Assembly: GCA_033977485.1 (NCBI GenBank)
Contig: CM066997.1
Coordinates: 74,804,634-74,868,633 of the forward strand
Length of the DNA stretch: 64,000 nt
Source of the DNA: Hydrangea macrophylla
Taxonomy: Eukaryota; Streptophyta; Magnoliopsida; Cornales; Hydrangeaceae
Direction of reading: 5' to 3'
Shown here: in pieces, positions 1-10,260 of the stretch
Numbering within the stretch: position 1 is the first letter of the stretch
Layout: each line of letters opens with the position of its first letter
Notes under the pieces: generated by a model
Told to the model about the DNA's origin: nothing
Database searches by the model: none
Seen by the model: only the letters and a program-made list of their open reading frames with translations
Position numbers and translations under genes: made by a program

Positions 1-232
1 AGGTTCATTGGTCTGTGATGAAGGAATGGCTCATTGTTGCATCTACCATAAGATCTATCTGCAGCAGTGGGTCACAATCCTTGGGACTGGCCTTGTTGAT
101 GTCGGTAAAGTTCACGCACATCCTCCACTTTTCGTTGCTCTTCTTGACTAGCACCACATTGGCCAACCGGTCGGGATACTGCACTTCTCGAATTTATATT
201 GCTTTGAGGAGTTTTCTGACCTCCTCACGTGC
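1..232 (-). pseudogene. Reverse transcriptase N-terminal fragment, Ty3/gypsy
   Basis: The minus strand reads as the start of a gypsy reverse transcriptase. It includes AREEVRKLLKA, then VQYPDRLANVVLVKK and KWRMCVNFTDINKASPKD, then a PLLQIDLMVDATMSH segment. These match the first conserved RT blocks of plant gypsy polyproteins. Only about 75 residues are inside the window. The catalytic YxDD block lies off the left edge. Upstream the frame enters unrelated low-complexity sequence, so the link to protease is broken. Confidence 0.8.
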
Positions 233-1149
233 TGGAACTATCAAAACAAAGAAGTACTCAATATAAAAGGGGCCTAAGAGAGCAAACAGAGAGGAAAAAA
301 ACACATAAGTAAGGGTTAGGAATGAGAAGAAGAGAACAAAAGAGAAAAACACAAAAATCCTCCCTTCGCGCGAGTGGGTCATGCAAGCGAACTCTCGTGC
401 GCGCGATTCCCTCTATGAGGCAAATCTGACGGTTGTTTTGTCAAAGTTGAAAGAAAAAATTTCAAAGGCAAATAATCGCGCGAGTGACACCTAGCACACG
501 TGATTCGAAGCACGACCATAGGCTGAGGGCATATATAATGAAGTTTAAGAATTTTTCCCAAGGTAAAAACTTGCACAAGCGGGCTGCGTGAGTGACACCT
601 CACGCGAGCGTGCCGCACATGTGACGTGTTCTCTTTCTCTTTTCTCTTTCATTTCAATGTGAATAAGTTCAAAATACATTGACCCTAACCCCCAAACCTA
701 TCCAGAAAATGAAAAACTGACTCAACAAAGTGTACAAAAATGAAAAAAAAACAGAACGATAAAAGCATGGGTTGCCTCCCAAGAAGCACTGTCTTTTACA
801 TCTTTAGCTAGACCGTGCTATGCTTAAGACTTATGGAGGCAAAAACTCAAACTTTGTACCTTTGAAGACATTATGGATGCTCTAGTTGAAAACAGAAATA
901 ATATCGTTATTTTTTAACTCTTTTGACGACTCTTCTTTTTCGATTTCGAATCGATTCTTGACCTTTTGAGTAAATCTTTCATTAGGATCCGATTTGGTAG
1001 GGTCCCTTTCATTAAGGTTCATCTGTGCCCTACACAGTATATAGTTTCCCTTCCTTAAGTCTTCTTATCTATTAAGTTCATTAGTGTGCCTTACCTCACT
1101 TTTTGCCATACATGGGCAATTGTCATCACTGGGAGGTTGATCAACAGCG
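233..1149. other. Non-coding spacer between RT and protease of the Athila-like element
   Basis: No credible gene is seen here. The stretch contains several CGCGCGAGTG / CTCACGCGAG-type GC-rich words (about 365-610) in AT-rich DNA and a GGGTTGCCTCCCAAGAAGC word (about 769-788) that I associate with plant gypsy non-coding DNA. Such length between protease and RT suggests an insertion or a rearranged internal region. Confidence 0.45.
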
Positions 1150-2072
1150 TTAAAAACATTTAATTTTAGGTTTATGTTTCAAAATGAAACTTTTATTACT
1201 CCCGTTCGACAGTTGACACGAGGCTGTGGCTAAGAATGGACGACCAAGAATGACAGAAGTGTGTTTCCTAGAATCTAGCATAGGTTCGGTGTCAAGAACC
1301 ATGAAATTGACGGGATAGTAACATTTATCAACTTTTACCAAGATGTCTTCAATGATTCCTCTAGGGATTTTAACGTAACGATCCGCTAATTATATGGTAG
1401 CGGCCGTGGGTTTAAGTTCACCTAGACCTAATTGTTTATAAACCGTGTATGGCAAAAGGTTCACACTCATCCCCAAGTCAAGGAGAGCCCGATGAATGAT
1501 AGTGTCCATATGATACATGAAATCTTTGGTGTTTTGGAATCCTTATACTTTGGAGGAGCATTTTGAAAGATCGAACTTACTTTTTCAATGAGGAAGACCT
1601 TTTTTGGAGTATGACTGCGTAACTTGCACTTTTGAGTGCGTAGGTCTTTAAGACATTTAGCATAAGTGAGAATTTGTTTAATAGCGTCGAGGAATGGAAT
1701 ATTTATTTTCACTTGTTTAAACAACTCGAGTATATCATCAGTTTTTGACCCTTTATTTGAAAATTGTGACGGTTCCTCAATGTTTGGTGGGAAAGGCATT
1801 TTTGGAACATAATCTATCAGGGCCGTTACATGCTCTTTCTTAATTTGACTCATGTCCTCACTCCTATATTGATTTGAGTTCATGTTCATGTCTTTCTCAG
1901 TCTCATTCAGGCTTTCCACAGCTTTCTCTTCTCGAGTAGTCATCCTAGTCGAAACAGCATTTACATGTTCACTCGTACCACCCACCTTGTATTGTCCGTT
2001 AGGTTTCTGTATAGGTTGACTTGGCAACTTATCCTCGGTCAAATGGTTTAGTGTGTTAGCTCTTTGTCCCAC
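1150..2072 (-). pseudogene. Gag C-terminus and aspartic protease region, Ty3/gypsy
   Basis: From 2072 downward the minus strand reads LPSQPIQKPNGQYKVGG, then MPFPPNIEEPSQFSNKG, DILELFKQVKINIPFLDAI and YAKCLKDLRTQKCKL. This is the linker usually found between gag and protease in Athila/Tat elements. After a frame break the 1341-1150 segment reads MVKVDKCYYPVNFMVLDTEP and SVILGRPFLATA, the C-terminal half of a retropepsin, including the ILGRPFL block. The catalytic triad region falls in the frame break near 1470-1400, so the protease is inactive. Confidence 0.75.
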
Positions 2073-2333
2073 TTGGGACTCCAGCTTTACAATGGACTAT
2101 GTGTGAGAGTGTACTAATTGGATCACCAAACCAAAACTTTCAAGTGAGGCCAACACTTTTTTCTCAAATGTATTATTACATGGAAGCAGAGGAGGAGAAG
2201 GTTTGGGTTGTGTATATTGATATTGTTGAGACCGATGTTGCTATGCATTGGGAAAATTAGTTTCAACTTGAGGTCTTTGGGAGGAATATAGACCCTCATT
2301 ATTTTGAGATCGCCACCCAAAATTAGGGTGACT

Positions 2334-3328
2334 TCACCATGGCACATCGTAATTATTTCCCGAAGGGTTGTGAGCATTTTGTGGGAATTGTTGAATAGAG
2401 TTAATGTGCTGCTCGACAAACTCCGAGAATTGAGAAGTAGAAGGACATGCGGAGATATTATGAGAAGGTTCAGAACACAATGCACATACTTCAGAAGGAA
2501 GTGGACTGGACATATGGCCCATCCTCATGAGTTGGTCAAGTTTTCTAGATAGTTCTTTTATTTTGATTGAATGACTTGACTCGAAACGCTCCTCTCGCTT
2601 GGGTTTAGGTGGAAGACACCTCTAGGATGGACGGACGGACATGGCTTGGTGCATTGAGTTTGTGCTTAATGTCTTAACAATTTTCCAAGCTTCGTCGGCA
2701 CTTTTGTGAAGAAATGTTCCAGTACAAACAGCATCGACTGTGTTATGGACAGAGGGAACAAGTCCCTCGTAGAAGATTTGAACCAATTGCCACTTAGGGA
2801 TTTGATGATGGGGGCAAGTGTATAAAATTTCCTTAAATTGTTCCCATGTATCATATAGTGTTTCCCCATCGTGCAGCACAAAGTTCATTATAGATTTTTG
2901 AATTTGATTTGTGCACATAATTGGGAAAAACTTTTGAAGAATGCAGTATGCAACGCTTCCCATGTTTTGATGGTATTTGGCTCTAGAGATTGGAGCCAAT
3001 ACTTAGCTTTATCTTTCAGGGAGAACGAAAAAAGTCACAGTTTAAGTTCATCATCAGTTAAATTCTGAATTTTCAGTGTAGCACAAATATCTTAAAATTT
3101 ACCTAAGTGGTGATATGGATCTTCCTTAACACGACCATGGAAAGAAGGAAGGAGAACAATGGTAAGTGACTTTATCTCAAAGTGAGATGCCATCACCTTC
3201 GGTATCTCTATGCATGATGGTGGTGTGTAGGCCATAGGAGTGAGACACTCTTTTAGTGGAGGAGGTTGAGGTATGTTAGGGTTATTTCTATTAATTTCGT
3301 TGCTATCGTTGTTTCCAAAGTTGGCCAT
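2334..3328 (-). pseudogene. Gag with zinc knuckle, Ty3/gypsy
   Basis: Three pieces in different frames together resemble a plant gypsy gag. The N-terminus is 3328-3092, starting MANFGNNDSNEINRN and containing ASHFEIKSLTIVLLPSFHG. The capsid-like core is 2999-2622, with LHDGETLYDTWEQFKEIL and QLVQIFYEGL. The nucleocapsid piece is 2528-2334, with CALCSEPSHNISAC, a CX2CX4HX4C zinc knuckle at about 2445-2486. Gag would form the cytoplasmic virus-like particle and bind genomic RNA. At least two frameshifts separate the pieces. Confidence 0.75.
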
Positions 3329-4032
3329 TGGAATAGGATCGATATTAGTAGTTCGTGTTTTTCTTAAACGTTTTAGGGTGCTTTGAATTTCTACTGAAAT
3401 AACAACGACATTTTCGGAGTTGCTTCGTCGTATAACAACAATCGAGCTCTAGAAGCTTGGGTTGAGGACCTAATGACTCTAAGGGTTCACTCGAGTTCAA
3501 GATTCAAAGGATGTAAAGCAAGTTTACTAGAACACATACTAAACATAAACTAAATAAAATGACACTACGACAAAGACTGACTTAACCAAACAAGGAAATA
3601 AACTACGTAAATAAGGAAACCAAGCACACAACACTACTAAGATGCATGGAATTATCCTGTTATGCAGTGATTCACGTCAAAGCCCAGCGCCCCAGGTTTC
3701 CTAGCTAATGCACGTGTAAATTACCCCTAAACTAATGCAAATAGTGCATCTCAGCGTCCTGACTTATAGTGGTTTGAAGTGAATTTTAAAGGAAGCGATT
3801 TACTTGAATTTTTGCTTTTTTGCAATTTTTTTTAATTGAATCGCGTAAGCTCCTTTGATGTGCTAAGCTCTTCCACTCCGAAATGCTAGAATGTGATGAC
3901 TCGAGAAACTACAAAACAAAAGAAAAAGTTAGTGACTCAAAACAAAAAAAAGGAAAATAAGAAAAAGAACACCTAATATAATATTTACAAATTAACTAAG
4001 CTAAGATTCTAAACTAAAGGTAGTAATTTGCA
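3329..4032. other. 5' leader of the Athila-like element
   Basis: Gene-free sequence between gag and the primer-binding site, as expected for the 5' untranslated leader of the minus-strand element. Nothing further is recognised. Confidence 0.5.
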
Positions 4033-4051
4033 ATCCCCGGCAACGGCGTCA
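4033..4051 (-). other. Primer-binding site, tRNA-Asp-like
   Basis: On the minus strand the sequence is TGACGCCGTTGCCGGGGAT. It differs at one base from the TGGCGCCGTTGCCGGGGAT type that plant Athila-class elements use to prime on the 3' end of tRNA-Asp. It lies 5 bases inside the LTR edge at 4057, where a PBS should be, and fixes the element's orientation as minus. Confidence 0.75.
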
Positions 4052-4056
4052 AAAAT

Positions 4057-5510
4057 TGATCTTGTCAAAATCAAGATAAAAAGTTTACTCTAATTTAAAA
4101 GATTTGTAGTGTGGAAGTAGAGGTCGAACCCATAGATACTGAAATACTAAAGCACTTTAATTTTAAAATCTAAACCTAGCTAATTAAGAAAACAGAATTT
4201 TGATTTTAAATTTAATTAAACTAAGAACAATGAAAATAGATCTAAACTATGAAAGCGATTAAAAGTTGTTTAGATCAACATGTATATTGAACCTAAGATT
4301 GCAAATCTACCACTAGCTTTATAATAAGGGTATCTATGCATTCAACTAGCTTATTACATTGGATGATAATTAGGAATCATAGCTACAAGCCCAATTCCTC
4401 CATTAAGAAGATAATTACAATTTAAGCATCAACATAGTTCATTTTCGGTTGGCAAGGAGTGTCTCACACTAAACTAGGGTTGCGGCACACTCAGTCTTCC
4501 CTAGGCATGAACTATTTGACTACTTGATATCACAATTCAAATATGCACCATTACATGTAAATAATCCATACAAGCACAACAAATATAGACTATTGAGCAC
4601 ATCACATCCAAAATAGATCTAAGACAAGAATAAACTTTGAAAGCAATGATTTAATCAATAGAAGTACGATTTTATCATTCAAAATCCCCTAAACATGTAA
4701 TCATCATCCATACATAATAAAACTAAAAGAAAAACATAAAATACACCCTATTACTTGGCTAGGGTTTCATTGAAACCCTAGATATAGGTCTAGACGACCA
4801 TAGAATCAAAGATTGGCAAGAGTTTGATGGAGGAGGCCATGAGAAGCTTTGGTCTTCTTCTTCTTCTCCTTGCTTCTCCCTCTTCAATGGCTGAAGTTTT
4901 TGGTTATGGAAGGATGTGTTTAATGTTGTGTAACCCCAAAATTGATTTAGAATAGGATTTATATAGATTTTGGAAGGATTAGGAGGCTTTTCTAAACCTA
5001 ATCGCACTAAAACTGCTTGTTTTTATGTTTCTATACCTATTCAGCCAATTTGGATTAGTACGTCAAAATACACATTTTTGAATTTTTCAACAGGTCACTC
5101 ACGCGGGTTGCATGACCGGGTCACTCCAACGAGATGGCCATTTTTCTATTTTTCTTAGATTTTTTCAACTTTGCGCACCGATCGTAGAATTATGATAACT
5201 TTTGACTTGGACCTTGTATTGACTCACCATTTATGACCTCGCGTGTCCGTAACATGAAAAGCTACATTTCATATCTTTGGAGAAATTTCTGAAATCAAAG
5301 TATTCATTGTCAAAAATGCGATTTACCAAGGCTGCTACTACATTCAGCTTTCACCAAAATCATCTTTTGAGCTTAGAATGTCTTCCAAAGCCACTAATCA
5401 TTGAATTTTAGTGTATTTTCAAGTTAAGGCTCCAAAACCTACAAAATATAGAAGACTTATTAAAACATAACTAATAACTAAATGAAATGGGCTAACAAAG
5501 TGTAACTTCA
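4057..5510 (-). repeat. 5' LTR of the Athila-like element (approximate right end)
   Basis: On the minus strand the LTR ends in CA at 4057, next to the PBS. About 1.45 kb of gene-free sequence follows until the copia remnant begins, a usual LTR length for this class. A TATA-like CTATATAAA word on the minus strand (about 4958-4966) could be its promoter. The 82-codon frame at 4759-5007 looks incidental. No matching 3' LTR is in the window, so the outer boundary is a guess. Confidence 0.55.
4958..4966 (-). promoter_or_regulatory. TATA-like box in LTR
   Basis: Minus-strand CTATATAAA sits inside the LTR with about 900 bp remaining to the PBS. It is a plausible core promoter for leftward transcription, judged on sequence only. 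Confidence 0.35.
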
Positions 5511-5520
5511 TGACTATAAA

Positions 5521-8229
5521 CGGGAACTATTCGTCACCGATCATGTACCATCTAAAAGAAAGGAACCTTCCACTAATCCAACAAAACTTTGGCATATGAG
5601 GCTTGGCCATATCAACCTAAATAGGAATGGCAGACTAGTCAAAGAAGGGGTCTTAGGCAATTTGGATCTCGAACCAATGGAAGGCTGCGAGTCTTGTTTA
5701 GAGGGTAAGATGACCAAAAGGCCCTTTCCTATAAAGGGCAATAAGACCAATGCATTGTTGGAATTAGTTCATACTGATGTGTGTGGACCAATAAATATTA
5801 GAGCATAGGGTGGTTATGAGTATTTCATAACATTTACTAATGACCACTCTAGGTATGGATATGTGTACCTAATGTAGCACAAGTCTGAAGTCTTTGAAAA
5901 GTTCAAAGAGCTTAGGGCTAAAGTTGAGAAGTAATTGGGCACACATATCAAGGCCATTCAATCTGATCGAGGTGGTGAGTACCTCTTTAATGAGTTTATT
6001 GATCACCTAGTATAGAATGGGATTTTGTCACAATTGAGTGTACCTAGTACGCCTCGGCAGAATGGTGTAGCAAAGAGAAGGAATCAGACACTTTCAGACA
6101 TGACTACATCGATGTTGAATTATTCAGAGTTGCCGTTATTCCTTTGGGGTTATGCCTTGGAAACTGCTGCGTATATACTAAATATTGTACCAAGTAAGTC
6201 TGTTCTCAGGACACCGTGGGAGATATGGATTGGGCGCAAGCCTTCTTTGCAACATATCCGGATATGAGGGTGTCCGACACATGTGCTGAAAGGAAAGATG
6301 AGTAAGTTGGATTCTAGATCAAAAGCATGTTACTTTGTAGGATATTAAAAGGGTACTTATGGGTGGTATTTTTATGATCTAAGAGAGCAGAAAGTGTTTG
6401 TTAGTACAAATGCTATTTTTTTGGAGGTTGATTATTTCATGAACTATAAACTTAAGGAAAGGATAGATCTTAAAGAGATAGAACGAGAGCCTTCAGTCCT
6501 TCTGCAGTTGATAACGTTGTAAGACAAGAAAATACCACATATTCACCCATTTCTGCACCGGTAGCTCGTCGTAGTGGGAGGATTATCAGCCAGCCTGATA
6601 GATACATGCTCATAGGAAAAGTTTTTGAAGCTATCTCCATAAAATTTGAATCTGATCCTACCACGTATGAGGAGGCAATGACTGATGTAAACTCAGCACA
6701 TTGGGTTAAAGCTATGAAGGCTGAATTGGAATCTGTGGATTCTAATTAGGTCTAGGATCTTGTAGAACTTCCATCCAATATTAAACCCATTGGCTATAAG
6801 TGGGTCTACAAGAAGAAAAGAGGATCTAATGGAAAGGTTAAGACCTTTAAGGCAAGGCTTGTAGCGAAAGGTTATACTTAGAGGGAGGGCATTGACTATG
6901 AGGAAACCTTCTCGTTGGTAGCCTTGCTCAAGTCCATCAAAATACTCCTATCCATTATTGCTTGCCTAGATTATGAGATCTGGCAGATGGACGTCAAGAC
7001 TGCATTCTTGAATGGTATTCTTGAGGAGGACATCTATATGCAATAACCAGAAGGGTTCATAGTTGGTGGGAAAGGTAGCTTGGTATGCAAGTTATAAAAG
7101 TTCATTTATGGGCTTAAGTAGGCATCCAGGAGTTGGAACATCTATTTTGACCAAGCAATCAAATCGTTTGGTTTCATACAGAATTTGGATGAACCTTTTG
7201 TATACAAGAAGTGTGAAGGAAAAGTGGTGGCCTTTCTTATTCTTTACATTAACGACATTCTACTCATTAGGAATGATGTAGTGGCATTGTCAACCGTTAA
7301 GGTTTAGCTTGCTAATACTTTTGATAAGAAAGATCTAGGAGAGACAAGCTTATTCTTGGGATAAAGCTCTTTCGGGATCGTAAGCAAAAGGTAATGGGAT
7401 TATGTCAAGCTGGTTATATGGATAAGGTGTTAACTAGGTTTTCAATGGATAATTCAAAGAAAGGTTTATTACCTTTCAGGCATGGTGTAGCGTTCTCCAA
7501 GGACCAGTGTCCAAAGACACATGAGAAGAGGAATCGCATGGCGGGAGTTCCCTATGCTTGGGCATTGGAAAGTCTCATGCATGCGATATTATGTACTAGA
7601 CCAGATATCTGCATTGCCGTTGGCATGGTTAGCAGGTATCAATCGAATCTAGGTCCAGAGCATTGGATAGCCATTAAGCACATTCTTAAGTACTTGAGAA
7701 GGACTAAAGATTATATGCTTATGTATGGCGAGGATAAGTTAATTCCAATGGGATACACTAACTTGGATTTAATGTCAGATAAGATTCGAGGAAGTCAATG
7801 TCCGAACATCTCTTTACCTTGGGAGGTGGTCCTATTAGTTAGAGGAGCATTAAACAGAAATACATTACAGACTCAACTATAGAAGCTGAGTATGTGGCTG
7901 CTTGTGAAGCCGCAAAGGAAGCTGTTTGGCTCAAGAAGTTCCTTATGGAGCTCGGGGTGGTACTAGCATCGCTGTCACCTAGTACGCTATACTACAATAA
8001 TAGTGGGGCAGTGGCTCAGTTTATAGAGTCAAGGAACCACAAAAAAGGGAAAGCACGTAGAGCGGAAATATAATCTAATCCGAGATATAGTTCAACGTGG
8101 AGATGTGACTATCAGCAAGATTGCCACCTATGATAATCTAATGGATCCGTTTACAAAGGCCTTGCCACAAAAGGTCTTTGATCGTCATCTAGATAGTTCA
8201 GGTCTCAGATGTATTTCCGAATGGTTATG
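5521..8229 (+). pseudogene. Ty1/copia pol: integrase, reverse transcriptase, RNase H (dead)
   Basis: The plus strand encodes a 5'-truncated copia polyprotein. GAG-pre-integrase: LWHMRLGHI and CESCLEGKMTKRPF (5590-5730). Integrase core: LVHTDVCGP, IQSDRGGEYL and [12 protein letters not shown] (5760-6100). RT: GYKWVYKKKRGS, WQMDVKTAFLNGILEEDIY and YINDILLI (6690-7275). RNase H follows (about 7600-8200), with STIEAEYVAACEAAKEAVWL near 7870. It is inactive. More than ten in-frame stops are present, most explicable as C-to-T or G-to-A changes. There are frameshifts near 7350 and 7795. The integrase catalytic Glu is Lys in NGVAKRR, and the RT YxDD motif reads YIND. Gag and protease are missing. Confidence 0.85.
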
Positions 8230-8230
8230 A

Positions 8231-8243
8231 GTGCAGGTGGGAG
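8231..8243 (+). other. Copia polypurine tract
   Basis: GTGCAGGTGGGAG lies just after the pol C-terminus and directly before the LTR start, the normal place for plus-strand priming in copia elements. Confidence 0.65.
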
Positions 8244-9720
8244 TTTTTGGGTTTGTGCCCTCAAACCATTACTTTATGTATGAGACATTGACATTTTAAT
8301 ATATGGATATCAGCTTTACATTTTATTGTGTATGTTTCTTTCATGAGATGATTGTTAATCCTTAAGTATTATAGTAAGTAATTCGTGTGTGTATGAGATA
8401 CATACAAGTGAGATATGAATTACTATCCTTTGACACTTAGAACTTGTCATAGTGGATGATGAGACTGGATATCTCATCAGGTATACACTATAGCATGATT
8501 AACTACCATTGGATGAAGTGAATAATCTCAATTACTAGAGTGTAACTCTTAGTTAATATGCTAATGCTTATAGTGCATTGATGGACTTTAGTTTTCCTAT
8601 TGACAATCAAGACTGTCAATAGTCAATAGGAACTCATAACTTATATATGGTACGTGTTCTCAATCTTGAGACGATTATGAACATAGACTATGTATATGGC
8701 TGCTTTGACTTACTAATCAGTGAGGTCTGTAAAAGATCAACACCTGGGTATCTTGGGTATGTCACATTCACAGGGTTGTGAACATATATTATCAAGATAG
8801 AATTTACCCTTTGTTAAAGCGTAAGCATTCCCTTGAGAATGTCACCAAGTTGATTACTAAGAACTACAGTCTTGTTGATAAGTAGTTATCAACATGTTTG
8901 GTAATCATGAGAGGTGAATGGGACTCAAGGAATACAAGACGTAATCATCATTCAGGTTGATAATAACAATTATCCGACTACTTAAGCATGATTATGAATG
9001 CTGACGGAAGAGGGGCATTAGTACACCATATAAGTCTAGTTATCACTTCGGATATGTTCTTTTGTGTTGGAGTTCAATTATCGTTTTATAGTACAGTAAA
9101 CGTTAATTGATCAGTTGGTTAGTTTGCTGATCAATGAGTTTGATCATAGGAATTAACAGCTAGTCTGAGCCAATAATAAAAAACCTAGGAGGTCCCACTC
9201 TTAGCTCTACTAGGATGCTTGGAAGGGTACTTGAGGGTCTTGTTAAGTCTGGTTCGATAGATTGAAGTTGTTTCGCTCGATTGAAGTCTAGATAGGTTAG
9301 ATCGATCAAAGGTGGTTCAATCGATCGAAGCCACTTTGATCGATTGAAAGTTAGGTCGATTCTGGGAATCTATAAATAGGGCAGCTACATACAGAGTTTG
9401 ATAATCGTCATTTTAATATACCAGAAGCTGCAGAAACTATTTTAGGATTTCCAAACCTTCTCTATCCTCTCTATTAGGGTTCCCACCAACCCTCGTCTTT
9501 CAGGCAAGCATCCGTAGGAGTCATAAGAGTGAAGACAACCTAGTGGAGGCTACTGTACCATCAAGAAGGTCGAAGGTTTTAGAATTGGGTTCAAGACACT
9601 AAGGTATAATTCTTGTGTCCTCTCTTGTATGCATCTCTAGAGTTAATAAGTAGTAGATCCAGGCATACCAATAACTTTTTGTCTGCGCATTTAAATAATT
9701 TTAAACCTAATTTTTCATCA
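8244..9720 (+). repeat. Copia LTR, about 1.48 kb
   Basis: The LTR starts after the polypurine tract (TTTGGGTTTGTGCCC, normally preceded by TG, which is eroded here) and ends in CA at 9720. It holds a TATAAATAGG box at 9371-9380 and a run of GATCGATTGAA-like words at 9240-9355. It is followed by a PBS, so by position it is both the 3' LTR of the upstream pol and a 5' LTR for the sequence on its right. Confidence 0.7.
9371..9380 (+). promoter_or_regulatory. TATA box of copia LTR
   Basis: TATAAATAGG about 340 bp before the LTR end is a strong plant TATA match and would start rightward transcription. Confidence 0.55.
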
Positions 9721-9721
9721 A

Positions 9722-9734
9722 TTGGTATCAGTGC
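9722..9734 (+). other. Copia primer-binding site (initiator tRNA-Met type)
   Basis: TTGGTATCAGTGC right after the LTR end is one change from the TGGTATCAGAGC that primes on initiator tRNA-Met in plant copia elements. Confidence 0.7.
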
Positions 9735-10002
9735 CCCGCTTATTTGGATCTATAGATGCATTTTGGAACACTAGTTTTGATTTGCATGTTGTTTTTATAA
9801 TTATTTTCGAAAGTGCATTAACACAGATCCGTTGCTGCAGTAGTCTCATAGCAGAATACAAATCGGTGATTGCATTGGATGCATGGTGGGTTTGATCTAT
9901 CGAAGTATGTTCGATTGATTGAACCACCCTGTTCTCAAGCGATCGAACTAGTTTCGATTAATTGAACTTTATTTTGTTCGATCGACCGATTGAACCACAG
10001 GA
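9735..10002 (+). other. Copia leader remnant with TCGAT repeats
   Basis: About 270 bp of copia 5' leader. It contains several degenerate copies of TTCGATCGATTGAAC-like words (about 9895-9995), then stops abruptly at the junction with the minus-strand gypsy fragment. Confidence 0.5.
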
Positions 10003-10260
10003 TGACATTGTAAGTGGACAGGGCCTCTACTGTAACAAAATTTACAAGCACGGAGACCTGTAGTGGGTAGGTTCCCATCCGAACGGGGAGCTTGATCATC
10101 CCAATCGGTTGTGTGCTTGATCCATTGAACCCCACCAAAGGAGTGGCCACTGGTCAGATCCGATCCCCTGATATCCTGAACTGATTGAAAGCTAAAGCAA
10201 ATAGTATATCTGAGGAGCTTTCTGTGTCCACTAGTACCCTCTTTACTATGTAATTAGCTA
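10003..10260 (-). pseudogene. Retropepsin fragment, gypsy
   Basis: The minus strand reads IVKRVLVDTESSSDILFAL, then TPLVGFNGSSTQPIGMIKL and EALSTYNVIL. This is the protease of Tat elements. The catalytic Asp is present but the usual DTG reads DTE. An in-frame stop precedes the TPLVGF block. The protein ends at YNVIL, exactly where the flap-to-GRPWL block should follow, because DNA of the copia leader takes over. Confidence 0.75.

Larger units (their letters stand above)
1..5510 (-). mobile_element. Decayed Athila-like Ty3/gypsy element, cut by the window edge
   Basis: An LTR retrotransposon lies on the minus strand. Reading right to left it has an LTR (about 5510 to 4057), a primer-binding site (4051-4033), gag (3328 to about 2330), a gag-C/protease region (2072-1150) and the beginning of reverse transcriptase (232-1), where the window ends. 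The tRNA-Asp-like PBS and the gag and protease style fit non-chromovirus (Athila/Tat) plant gypsy elements. All coding parts are broken by frameshifts and stops, so it is not autonomous. The right boundary is uncertain because it abuts the copia remnant at about 5510-5521. Confidence 0.8.
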
